From positions 638,062 through 702,061 of the forward strand of contig CANLQH010000002.1 of NCBI GenBank assembly GCA_947493285.1: 64,000 nt of DNA, read 5' to 3'. Positions 35,838 to 43,784 of the stretch are shown here, one piece after another. The notes beneath the pieces were generated by a model, which was given only the letters and a program-made list of their open reading frames with translations, was not told where the DNA came from and ran no database searches. This DNA is from an uncultured Tenacibaculum sp. GTDB taxonomy: Bacteria > Bacteroidota > Bacteroidia > Flavobacteriales > Flavobacteriaceae. Both the position numbers and the translations under genes were made by a program. Position 1 is the stretch's first letter; every line of letters starts with the position of its first letter.

Positions 35838-36624
35838 TGATAAAACAAAAAGTAGCATTATTATTCGATGATGAAAAAGGCAACTTTAAAGGAGATAGAA
35901 TTGTAGAATATTTTATTTCTTGGCTGATTATTATCAATATGATTGCTATAGTTTTAGAGTCGTATGAATCTATAAATATTACATATTTTTATTATTTTAA
36001 TCTATTAGAGATTTTTTCTATAATCGTATTTAGTATAGAATATCTTGTAAGAATTTGGGTAGCAGATATAATTTACCCTAATTTAAAACCTTTTAAAGCG
36101 AGAATAAAATACATTACTTCGTTTATGGGAGTTATTGATTTAATAGCAATCGTTCCGTTTTTCCTTCCTTATTTTATAAAAATAGATTTACGAATTCTTA
36201 GAACACTACGCTTATTTAGATTACTGCGTTTGCTAAAATTAAAACGTTATTTTAAATCATTAAGTGTTATAAAAAGTGTAGTTATAAAAACAAAAAACGA
36301 AATTATAGTTACTGTTTTTATGGTTTTTTTATTATTGATATTAGCATCAACATTAATGTATAATATCGAAAAAAATGCGCAACCAGAAGCTTTTCAAAAT
36401 ATTGGACAAGCAATGTGGTGGGCAGTAGCAACTTTAACAACAGTTGGGTATGGAGATATTTACCCAATAACAGGTTTAGGTAAGCTTTTATAGCTTTGTT
36501 AGGTATTGGTATTGTTGCTTTACCAACCGGAATTATCAGTTCTGCTTATATTGAAGAAATAAGAAAGTTAAGAGTAGAAAAAGAACAGTGTAACTGTCCG
36601 CATTGTGGAAAAGAAATAAATTAA
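35837..36624 (+). pseudogene. Voltage-gated-type K+ channel, interrupted by a one-base frameshift
   Basis: The first frame gives 218 aa: four voltage-sensor helices, S4 with regular arginines (R-I-L-R-T-L-R-L-F-R-L-L-R near 119-131), S5, and the selectivity filter T-V-G-Y-G-D at 202-207. It then stops at 36491. Adding one T in the TTTT run at 36486-36489 continues the protein as the S6 helix (F-I-A-L-L-G-I-G-I-V-A-L-P-T-G-I) and a tail ending C-N-C-P-H-C-G-K-E, stopping at 36622. The intact form would be about 262 aa. Real inactivation, a sequencing error in the T run, or slippage at the T run are all possible. Confidence 0.88.
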
Positions 36625-36629
36625 TTATT

Positions 36630-37115
36630 ATGTTTTGGAAAAGTTCGAAAGAATATGATTTAGATAAGTTAAAAGTTGGATTTAAGTTTGATTTATACAA
36701 TACTAATTGGAAAATTGTTGAGGTAGGGCAATACGATTGGAGAATGGATAATTCAAGTATTGAGTATACTATAAAATCATCTGGTAAAGAAGCTTTTTTA
36801 GAGGTAGAGTTTGAAAAAGGAAAATATGAAGTAACGTATAGCGAAGTTGTTTTTATTGACGAAGCTTTCTTGATTGATGCTATTGCATCAAAGCAAATAT
36901 TACATAATAATAAGTTATACGAATTAGATGAGACTTATAAAGGTGATTATAAAAATTTAACAACTCATTCTTCAAGAGAGAACTTAGAATGTTTTCTTTT
37001 TTATGCTGATGACGAGGAATTACTAACGATTGAAAAATGGCAAGATGGTAGTTTAGAAGTCTTTTTGGGCGAAGAATTAAAAGCGAAAAAAATTAAAAAC
37101 ATCAAAGAAAATTAA
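36630..37115 (+). CDS. DUF4178 domain protein
   Basis: 161 aa, cytosolic, beta-rich. The pattern L-K-V-G-F-K-F-D-L-Y-N-T-N-W-K-I-V-E-V-G-Q-Y near 12-32 and the closing E-K-W-Q-D-G-S-L-E-V-F-L-G fit DUF4178, often found near polyamine-synthesis genes, DUF350 proteins and ion channels. Its biochemical role is unknown. The ATG at 36630 is taken; a TTG nine codons earlier would overlap the channel's reading frame. It is 5 bases after the channel's full-length stop and 2 bases before the lipoprotein. Confidence 0.85.
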   Translation: MFWKSSKEYDLDKLKVGFKFDLYNTNWKIVEVGQYDWRMDNSSIEYTIKSSGKEAFLEVEFEKGKYEVTYSEVVFIDEAFLIDAIASKQILHNNKLYELDETYKGDYKNLTTHSSRENLECFLFYADDEELLTIEKWQDGSLEVFLGEELKAKKIKNIKEN

Positions 37116-37117
37116 TT

Positions 37118-37882
37118 ATGAAAAATATACTATATCCATTGGTTGCATCTTTATTATTAATAGGATGTTCATCAAGTGTAAAACCGCCAAAAACAGTATC
37201 AGTAGAACCTACAGAAGAGCTTGTAAAAGAGTATAGAAATCAAGATTTTTCAATTGTTTTAGATGATATGAAAATTGAAGAAGAAACTAATTTGATGGAT
37301 TATCAGCATAAATATAAAGTTTTAACAATGGTTGGAGATTCTTTACATGCTAAAAAGATGCCATGGAAAACGGTAAATAAAAAATATTTTAAAGAACATG
37401 AAAATGATTTAGGAATGGAAGTTATTTCTAAACATAATGGAAAAATATCAAGAGTAGCACAACCCGTTGGTTTTGGTTGGGCTATTGGTAATGAAAAGCA
37501 TGGTGAGTGGGAACCTGTAAAAAAAGACTCTACATCATCAAACAATAATCATGCATCTAACAGAAGATGGAGAACACATTCAACAAGTCCATTCTTGTGG
37601 TATTGGTTACTATCAAGGCGTAGTACTTATAGAAATGATTATAACGGATATCAAAGAAATTATAATTCAGGGAAATCTTATTATGGTAATAATACCTCTG
37701 GCGGAAGTTATACTTATGGAACCCGAAGTAATTATGAAAAAACAAAAAGAAGCTCATTTTTTTCGAGAAAGACACAAAATGCGAGTAGATGGAATAGTTT
37801 GACAAACAAATCATCGAGAAGTTCATCAAGATATTCAAACGGATCATCAACCAGATCACGCTCTGGCGGATACGGAAAATAA
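37118..37882 (+). CDS. Lipoprotein with basic Ser/Tyr/Arg/Gly-rich tail
   Basis: 254 aa. The lipobox is L-L-I-G-C17. A folded region (about 25-140) is followed near 152-162 by a hydrophobic aromatic S-P-F-L-W-Y-W-L-L, then a long low-complexity tail rich in Ser, Tyr, Asn, Gly and Arg (R-N-D-Y-N-G-Y-Q-R, S-S-R-S-S-S-R-Y-S-N-G) with very few acidic residues. I do not recognise a named family. It sits between the DUF4178 gene and the aminopropyltransferase, so it may be a structural or substrate component of the same system. Confidence 0.85.
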   Translation: MKNILYPLVASLLLIGCSSSVKPPKTVSVEPTEELVKEYRNQDFSIVLDDMKIEEETNLMDYQHKYKVLTMVGDSLHAKKMPWKTVNKKYFKEHENDLGMEVISKHNGKISRVAQPVGFGWAIGNEKHGEWEPVKKDSTSSNNNHASNRRWRTHSTSPFLWYWLLSRRSTYRNDYNGYQRNYNSGKSYYGNNTSGGSYTYGTRSNYEKTKRSSFFSRKTQNASRWNSLTNKSSRSSSRYSNGSSTRSRSGGYGK

Positions 37883-37887
37883 TAGTT

Positions 37888-39426
37888 TTGGCATACACTA
37901 AAAAACAAAAATCCTTCGCTTTAAAAGTTGCCTTATTTGCAACTGGAATTAGCGGTATTGTAGCAGAGTATATATTATCTACACTTGCATCTTACTTTAT
38001 AGGTAACGCAATTTTACAATTCACGTTAATTGTATCTATAATGTTATTTGCTATGGGTCTCGGTAGTCGTTTTAGTAAATGGTTTACCAAGCAAGTAATT
38101 GTTTATTTTATAGTTACGGAATTAGTATTATCAATACTAGTTTCTTTTTCTGCATTAATAGCCTATATTTTTTATGGAGTTACCGATATTTCTTGGTTAA
38201 TAATATATTTATTATCTATTTGTATAGGATTATTAATTGGATTAGAAATACCATTTGCAACTAGAATAAACGATGAGTTTGAAGAACTACGTTTAAATAT
38301 TTCTAATATTTTAGAGAAGGATTACTTCGGTAGTTTAATTGGCGGACTATTTTTTGCTTTTGTAGGATTGCCATATTTAGGATTAACTTATACACCCTTT
38401 GTTTTAGGTATTTTAAACTTAGCGGTTTCTTATTATTTATTCAGAATATTAAAAGAGTATATTTCATTAAAATCCAGAAAATATTTACAAATATCCTATG
38501 TTTTAGTTTCTGGTTTAATAATAACAGGATTGTATTTTTCCGAACCTATTGTTAGATATGGTGAGCAAGTAAAATATAAAGACAAAATTGTATATTCAAA
38601 GCAAACAAAATATCAGAAAATTGTAGTAACCAAATGGAAAGAATGGTATTCGTTATATATAAACGGAAACCAACAATTATCATCTTTTGATGAATTTATG
38701 TATCATGAACCTATGGTACATGTGCCAATGAAACTTACAAAATCACATAAAAATGTCTTAATACTAGGTGGAGGAGATGGTTGTTTGGCAAGAGAAGTTT
38801 TTAAATATAACGATGTTAAAAAAATTACGTTGGTGGATTTAGATAAAAACATGATTGATTTAGGTAAAAATTACGATGTTTTTAAAGAGTTGAACAATAA
38901 TTCAATGAATGATGTTAGACTTAAAACCATAACTGAAGACGCGTTTAATTTTTTAGAAGAAACAAAAGAAAATTACGATGTTATTTTTGTTGATTTACCA
39001 GATCCAAATAATGTCGATTTAAATAAATTATATACGAAAGAGTTTTATAAGCTATGTTATTTAAAATTAAGAAATGATGGGGTTTTTATAACTCAAGCTG
39101 GTAGTCCTTATTATGCAACAAAAGCATTTTATTGTATAGATAAAACTTTAAAAGCGTCTGGTTTTAAAACTGTACCAATGCACAATCAAGTACTTACTTT
39201 AGGTGAATGGGGATGGATTATGGCTACAAAGCAAGAATTAAAATCAAATGAAATAACAGCACTTGATTTTTCGAAGTTAAAACTAAAATGGCTTTCAAGT
39301 AATGCTTTACCATCTTTAATATCATTTGGAAAACCTTTAGCCGATACAACATCAATAAAGATAAACACAATATTTTCACCTAAACTTTATAGCTATTATC
39401 GAAATGGTAATTGGGATTTATACTAA
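37888..39426 (+). CDS. Membrane-embedded polyamine aminopropyltransferase (spermidine-synthase-like)
   Basis: 512 aa. Residues about 8-205 form six to seven membrane helices; the catalytic domain (about 215-470) has the AdoMet site L-I-L-G-G-G-D-G near 291-298, V-D-L-D-K near 315 and V-D-L-P-D-P-N near 365, where the usual D-x-T-D-P is altered. It should transfer an aminopropyl group from decarboxylated AdoMet at the inner membrane face. The start is a TTG; no in-frame ATG lies nearby before residue ~50, well inside the first helices. It lies 5 bases after the lipoprotein gene and speD is four genes upstream. Confidence 0.92.
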   Translation: MAYTKKQKSFALKVALFATGISGIVAEYILSTLASYFIGNAILQFTLIVSIMLFAMGLGSRFSKWFTKQVIVYFIVTELVLSILVSFSALIAYIFYGVTDISWLIIYLLSICIGLLIGLEIPFATRINDEFEELRLNISNILEKDYFGSLIGGLFFAFVGLPYLGLTYTPFVLGILNLAVSYYLFRILKEYISLKSRKYLQISYVLVSGLIITGLYFSEPIVRYGEQVKYKDKIVYSKQTKYQKIVVTKWKEWYSLYINGNQQLSSFDEFMYHEPMVHVPMKLTKSHKNVLILGGGDGCLAREVFKYNDVKKITLVDLDKNMIDLGKNYDVFKELNNNSMNDVRLKTITEDAFNFLEETKENYDVIFVDLPDPNNVDLNKLYTKEFYKLCYLKLRNDGVFITQAGSPYYATKAFYCIDKTLKASGFKTVPMHNQVLTLGEWGWIMATKQELKSNEITALDFSKLKLKWLSSNALPSLISFGKPLADTTSIKINTIFSPKLYSYYRNGNWDLY

Positions 39427-39429
39427 AAC

Positions 39430-39461
39430 AAAAGCCTCTTATTTTTAATAAGAGGCTTTTT
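39430..39461. terminator. Bidirectional terminator after the polyamine cluster
   Basis: 14-bp stem AAAAGCCTCTTATT with its complement, TTT loop, between convergent genes. Confidence 0.9.
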
Positions 39462-39481
39462 GCTTTTAAGATGTTATAATT

Positions 39482-40183
39482 TTAATCTCTCGACATAAAA
39501 ATTTGTAATACATACCAAAATAATAACATTAACGAAGCGAATAAACCTAATGCAGCAGGAATATAATCGTCTGTTGAAAATTTATTTACAAGGTTAGATG
39601 TTTGGTATAAAATAGATCCGGCAGCTAAAACACACATTCCGACTGAAAACCATAAACCAAGGTTAAAACCAAATAGAGTTCCTGCAATAATTAAAGCAAT
39701 TGCAATAAAGAATCCTACAGATAAACCAGCTTTAATAAAAGAAAAATCTTTTTTAGTAATAAATACAATAGAAGATATTCCAACAAATAAACCTAAAGTA
39801 ACGATTCCGGCTTGTTGAATAATTTCAAAGTTATTGGTATAACTAATTGCTATATATATTAAAGGAATAAAAATAAATGCTTGCGCAAAAATATATCCTG
39901 AATACGCTAAATATTGTAGATTTTTATCTGTTGTTTTTAAAGCGGTGCTCTCAGCATAATTTGTAATCAACATAAATCCACCTAAGAGTAATAGCCATTT
40001 GTAACCTTGGGTCATTGATAAAGTAAATTCTACAATAGTTGCATTTTGTAATAATAAGTATTCGAATAAAATAAAAAGTAATACACCTCCTGCAACATGA
40101 GCATATGTTTTCTTATAAAAAGCAATTCTATCGGTTTCTGATGCTTGCGCAGCAAGTACTTTTGTGTTAAATGAGTTTTCCAT
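39482..40183 (-). CDS. Bax inhibitor-1/YccA family membrane protein
   Basis: 233 aa with seven predicted helices after a polar N-terminus (A-S-E-T-D-R-I-A-F-Y-K-K-T-Y). The G-F-N-L-G-L-W-F-S-V-G and C-terminal D-D-Y-I-P-A-A-L-G-L-F-A-S-L-M-L-L-F-W segments with Asp residues match the BI-1 family, which includes pH-sensitive calcium leak channels and FtsH-associated YccA. The role here is unknown. A TATCTTTA element lies on the minus strand at 40204-40211. Confidence 0.88.
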   Translation of the reverse strand: MENSFNTKVLAAQASETDRIAFYKKTYAHVAGGVLLFILFEYLLLQNATIVEFTLSMTQGYKWLLLLGGFMLITNYAESTALKTTDKNLQYLAYSGYIFAQAFIFIPLIYIAISYTNNFEIIQQAGIVTLGLFVGISSIVFITKKDFSFIKAGLSVGFFIAIALIIAGTLFGFNLGLWFSVGMCVLAAGSILYQTSNLVNKFSTDDYIPAALGLFASLMLLFWYVLQIFMSRD

Positions 40184-40591
40184 AATTAATTTTTAATTTG
40201 TGATAAAGATAATTTTTTTAATAGAAATTACAATCTGTAATGTTGATTGTGAAATTATGTATTTTTCAGTGTTTAATTTATGTATTTTTTAGTTCTATTT
40301 GTTTAAAATTGACGTTTTTTTAATGTTTTGGTTATTTTTTTATGAAATGTATTTTTTGTTAAATCGGAGGTGGCAAGTTGATTTTACTGAGAATTAACCT
40401 TTTTTTAACTTTTTTTTTCGGATTAAAAAAAATATATATATTGCACATCGTTAAAAAACCCTTCAATTTGTTATTAAAATGACAAATTTTTAACTACTTC
40501 AATTATGATAATGTTAATTATAGGTTTTTTGCAAAGTTTATTACCTAAAGGGGTGATATATTAATTAACTAATTTTTCAATTTTTCACAAC
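40184..40591. other. 408-base non-coding region upstream of the first M43 protease
   Basis: Very T- and A-rich. It holds the BI-1 promoter (minus-strand TATCTTTA at 40204-40211) and should hold the promoter and a long leader for the protease gene. A weak -7-like TATATATTGCA lies near 40430-40443. A 19-codon frame at 40505-40564 has no ribosome-site support. No RNA family was recognised. Confidence 0.5.
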
Positions 40592-41635
40592 ATGAAAAGA
40601 ATTTTTTTAACATTAGCAGTTGCTGCTGGAGTTTTAGTTGGATGTCAAGAGAACTCTAAAGAAGAGGTTTTACCAACTCAAGAAAGAATCGACATGAGCG
40701 ATTTCTATTTAGAAACTGAAGCACCAGAATCTAGAGGAGGTAGCGAACAATGTCACTCAATGAGAGTATTAAACGCTCAATTAAAAGAAAACCCAGGATT
40801 ATACAAAAAAATGTATGATGTTGAATACGCTACACGTAAATTTATCTCTCTTAAAAAAGGAGGTAACGGCGGTGGAGGAAACTCTGGCGGTGGAGACGGT
40901 GGTGGAGGAACTACTCCAGATAATTTAGGAGTAATTAACATTCCAGTTTACGTTCACGTTGTATATAGTAACAATCAACAAAATATTAGTGATGCTCAAA
41001 TTGCTTCACAAATGGCAGTTTTAAACGACGACTTTAGAAAGCAAAATTCTGATGCAGGAAACACTCCTTCTGAATTTGCAGGTGTTGCAGCTGATGCTGA
41101 AATCACTTTTTCTTTAGCAGGAACTTTTAGACACGCTAATTCAAGAGCTGATTGGGGTACTACTAGTGCTGTAAAAACAACTTACCCACCAGTAACACCA
41201 ACTACTCACTTAAACATTTGGGTTGCTAACATTGGTGGAGGAATTTTAGGATATGCTCAATTCCCAGGTGGTTCTTTAGCTACTGATGGTGTTGTATGTT
41301 CTCCTCAATACTTCGGAACAACTGGTTATGTATCTGCTCCATTTAACGGAGGTCGTACAATGACTCACGAAGTTGGTCACTATTTAAACTTACGTCACAT
41401 TTGGGGTGATGGTAGATGTCGTCAAGATGATTTCGTAGCTGATACTCCATCTTCTGATGGTCCTAACTACGGATGTCCTTCTTACCCAACTGTAAACTGT
41501 CGTTCTAACGATATGACAATGAACTACATGGATTATACTGATGATGCTTGTATGTCTATGTTCTCTGAAGGTCAAAAATCAAGAATGAGATCAATCTTTG
41601 CAGCAGGAGGAGCTAGAGCTTCTATGTTAAACTAA
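40592..41635 (+). CDS. M43-family (pappalysin-like) metalloprotease lipoprotein, copy 1
   Basis: 347 aa. The lipobox is L-V-G-C18. A propeptide-like region (20-85) leads to a Gly-rich linker (G-G-N-G-G-G-G-N-S-G-G), then the catalytic domain with the extended zinc motif H-E-V-G-H-Y-L-N-L-R-H near 258-268 and the Met-turn M-N-Y-M-D-Y near 310. Cysteines near the end probably form disulfides. It would degrade proteins at the cell surface or periplasm. The gene uses many C-ending codons (AAC, TAC, CAC), unlike copy 2, a sign of high expression. Copy 2 follows 178 bases later. Confidence 0.93.
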   Translation: MKRIFLTLAVAAGVLVGCQENSKEEVLPTQERIDMSDFYLETEAPESRGGSEQCHSMRVLNAQLKENPGLYKKMYDVEYATRKFISLKKGGNGGGGNSGGGDGGGGTTPDNLGVINIPVYVHVVYSNNQQNISDAQIASQMAVLNDDFRKQNSDAGNTPSEFAGVAADAEITFSLAGTFRHANSRADWGTTSAVKTTYPPVTPTTHLNIWVANIGGGILGYAQFPGGSLATDGVVCSPQYFGTTGYVSAPFNGGRTMTHEVGHYLNLRHIWGDGRCRQDDFVADTPSSDGPNYGCPSYPTVNCRSNDMTMNYMDYTDDACMSMFSEGQKSRMRSIFAAGGARASMLN

Positions 41636-41657
41636 GATTTAGCAAAATATAATATTT

Positions 41658-41686
41658 AAAGCGCCACTTACGTGGCGCTTTTTTTA
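41658..41686 (+). terminator. Terminator after metalloprotease copy 1
   Basis: 10-bp stem AAAGCGCCAC / GTGGCGCTTT with a TTAC loop and a T tract. Confidence 0.92.
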
Positions 41687-41813
41687 TGCGTTAATTTAAC
41701 TTGTTGTAAATCAGTGTTTTTCCTGTTCTATTGAGGTTTATCATTTTTTAACTTAGTAATTCGTGAAAAATAGATTTTCACTAAACAACTAACTAATTTT
41801 AAATTTTTAAAAA

Positions 41814-42866
41814 ATGAAAAAACTTTTCGTAGGGCTTGCATTATCTGTAGGCTTATTATTGGGTTGTCAAGAAAACTCAAAAGAAGAAGTATTAACTCCT
41901 CAAGAAGCGGTTGATATGAGCGATTTTTATTTAGAAACTGAAGCACCAGAGTCAAGAGGGGCTAATGAAACATGTTATTCAATGAGAGTATTGAATGAAC
42001 AGTTAAAAGAAAATCCAGGGCTGTATAAAAAAATGTACGATGTTGAATATGTAACGCGTAAATTTTTAAATGCTAAAAAACCAGATGGAGTAGGTGGTGG
42101 AAATGGCGGTAATAATGGAGGAGGAGACGGAGATGTGGATGTACTACCAATTGATGATGGATTTGGAGTTATTAATATTCCTGTTTATTTTCATATAGTA
42201 TTACCAAATGCAAACGATGTGTCTAGTGGGCAAATCAATTCGCAAATGAATGTAATTAATAGTGATTTTAGCAGTCCTAATACAAATCAATTACCATCAG
42301 GAGCAACTGATTTTATAAACGATGCTACAGATGCTGAAATTAGTTTTTCTTTAGCAGGAACTTTTAGATATAACGATTCAAGATCTTCTTGGGGAACGAA
42401 TAATGCTGTAAAATCTGCATATCCGCCAATTACACCAGATACACATTTAAATATTTGGGTATGTGAAATAGGAGGAGGAATCTTAGGATATGCACAATTC
42501 CCAGGAGGTAATTCATCTACTGATGGTGTAGTACTATTAACAGGAACGTTACCAGGAGGTAATGCAGCACCTTATAATGCAGGAAGAACATTGACTCACG
42601 AAATTGGACACTATTTAAACTTACGTCATATTTGGGGTGATGGTAGATGTCGTCAAGATGATTTTGTTGCAGACACTCCAGCTTCAGATAGCCCTAATTA
42701 TGGATGCCCATCGTATCCAACAACAAATTGTAAATCAACAGATATGACTATGAATTATATGGATTATACTGACGATGCTTGCATGTATATGTTTACAGAT
42801 GGTCAACGTAACAGAATGAGAGCTATTTTTGCTCCAGGTGGTGCCAGAGATTCAATGTTGAACTAA
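41814..42866 (+). CDS. M43-family metalloprotease lipoprotein, copy 2
   Basis: 350 aa. Lipobox L-L-G-C18, the same S-D-F-Y-L-E-T-E-A-P-E-S propeptide segment, a Gly-rich linker and H-E-I-G-H-Y-L-N-L-R-H with M-N-Y-M-D-Y. It is clearly a tandem duplicate of the upstream gene, but its middle region (100-230) has diverged and its codons follow the AT-rich genome norm. Separate terminators bracket each copy, so they are likely regulated independently. Confidence 0.93.
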   Translation: MKKLFVGLALSVGLLLGCQENSKEEVLTPQEAVDMSDFYLETEAPESRGANETCYSMRVLNEQLKENPGLYKKMYDVEYVTRKFLNAKKPDGVGGGNGGNNGGGDGDVDVLPIDDGFGVINIPVYFHIVLPNANDVSSGQINSQMNVINSDFSSPNTNQLPSGATDFINDATDAEISFSLAGTFRYNDSRSSWGTNNAVKSAYPPITPDTHLNIWVCEIGGGILGYAQFPGGNSSTDGVVLLTGTLPGGNAAPYNAGRTLTHEIGHYLNLRHIWGDGRCRQDDFVADTPASDSPNYGCPSYPTTNCKSTDMTMNYMDYTDDACMYMFTDGQRNRMRAIFAPGGARDSMLN

Positions 42867-42903
42867 AAAATAACATCTTCTAAGAAGATTTTATAGATAA
42901 ACC

Positions 42904-42936
42904 AAAAAGTCAAGAGATTTTTCTCTTGACTTTTTT
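42904..42936 (+). terminator. Terminator after metalloprotease copy 2
   Basis: 14-bp stem AAAAAGTCAAGAGA and complement with a TTTT loop and T tract. Confidence 0.88.
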
Positions 42937-42987
42937 ATTGGCATGTTTCTTGTTTTTAAGATAGTATTAACTTAAAAATTAATTACT

Positions 42988-43737
42988 ATGAAAGCACAAA
43001 AAAAGAACCCAAGAAAACAGTTAGAAAAATTTTCATCAATTTTTACACAATTAGGTTTAGTACTTACTTTATTTATTGTTTTTGTATCTCTAGAGCATGC
43101 AACAGAAAAAGATTTAGCTACTATAGATGTTCCGCACAGTGACGATATGACTGAAAGTGTTTTTATTTTTACTAGACCAGTTGTTGTTAAAAGAGCTGAA
43201 AAGCCAGCAAATATAGTTGAACAGCCTAAGAAAAGAGTAATTATACCATCAATCACTAAACCTAAAATTGAGAATGATGATAATGTTACAGAAACAATTA
43301 TTAAAACTCCTGTTGATGATAAACCAATAATTGATAAGCCAACAAAAAAAGAAGACCCGGTAATTGTTGGGGATAACACTACAATATCAATTAACAATGT
43401 ACAGAATACACCTGTTTTTAAAGGTTGTGAAGGGTTATCTGAAGAAGAGAATAGAATTTGTTTTGAGGAGAAAATTCAAAAGCATGTACAGCGTTATTTC
43501 GATTCAGAATTAGCACAAGATGTTGGACTAAATTCAGGGAAGTACAGAATTTTAACCCAGTTTATAATTGATAACAACGGAAATGTAACTGATATAAAAA
43601 TTAGAGCTCCTCATAAAAGATTAGAAAAAGAAACAAATAAGGTTGTAAATAAAATACCAAAGTTTACTCCAGGAAAACAAAACAATAAAGCAGTAAAGGT
43701 TAAATATACTTTACCTATTACTTTTAAAGTAGAATAA
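42988..43737 (+). CDS. TonB-like energy-transducing protein
   Basis: 249 aa. One N-terminal membrane helix (about 21-37), a Pro/Lys/Val-rich linker (60-130) and a C-terminal TonB domain: Y-R-I-L-T-Q-F-I-I-D-N-N-G-N-V-T-D near 189-205 and the closing Y-T-L-P-I-T-F-K-V-E. It should transmit proton-motive force to outer-membrane receptors. No exbB/exbD is adjacent. A receptor is at 58-2604, but pairing is not shown. Confidence 0.9.
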   Translation: MKAQKKNPRKQLEKFSSIFTQLGLVLTLFIVFVSLEHATEKDLATIDVPHSDDMTESVFIFTRPVVVKRAEKPANIVEQPKKRVIIPSITKPKIENDDNVTETIIKTPVDDKPIIDKPTKKEDPVIVGDNTTISINNVQNTPVFKGCEGLSEEENRICFEEKIQKHVQRYFDSELAQDVGLNSGKYRILTQFIIDNNGNVTDIKIRAPHKRLEKETNKVVNKIPKFTPGKQNNKAVKVKYTLPITFKVE

Positions 43738-43741
43738 TTTT

Positions 43742-43770
43742 AAAAACTCAACCATTTAGGTTGAGTTTTT
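43742..43770 (+). terminator. Terminator after the TonB-like gene
   Basis: 12-bp stem AAAAACTCAACC / GGTTGAGTTTTT with an ATTTA loop. The next gene's -7 element starts at the following base. Confidence 0.88.
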
Positions 43771-43778
43771 TATTTTTG
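43771..43778 (+). promoter_or_regulatory. -7 element (TATTTTTG) for the sugar N-acetyltransferase
   Basis: Exact TAnnTTTG match directly after the terminator and 6 bases before the ATG at 43785, implying a very short leader. Confidence 0.4.
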
Positions 43779-43784
43779 TTTACT

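Noticed and set aside
40505..40564. A 19-codon reading frame (MIMLIIGF...) before metalloprotease copy 1, possible leader peptide.
   Set aside because: Chance frames of this size are common in AT-rich DNA; it has no regulatory codon run, no hairpin pair and no better ribosome-site context than its surroundings.
40592..42866. Tandem proteases as a horizontally acquired island.
   Set aside because: Base composition, lipoprotein features and terminators match the neighbours; duplication with expression-driven codon bias explains the difference.
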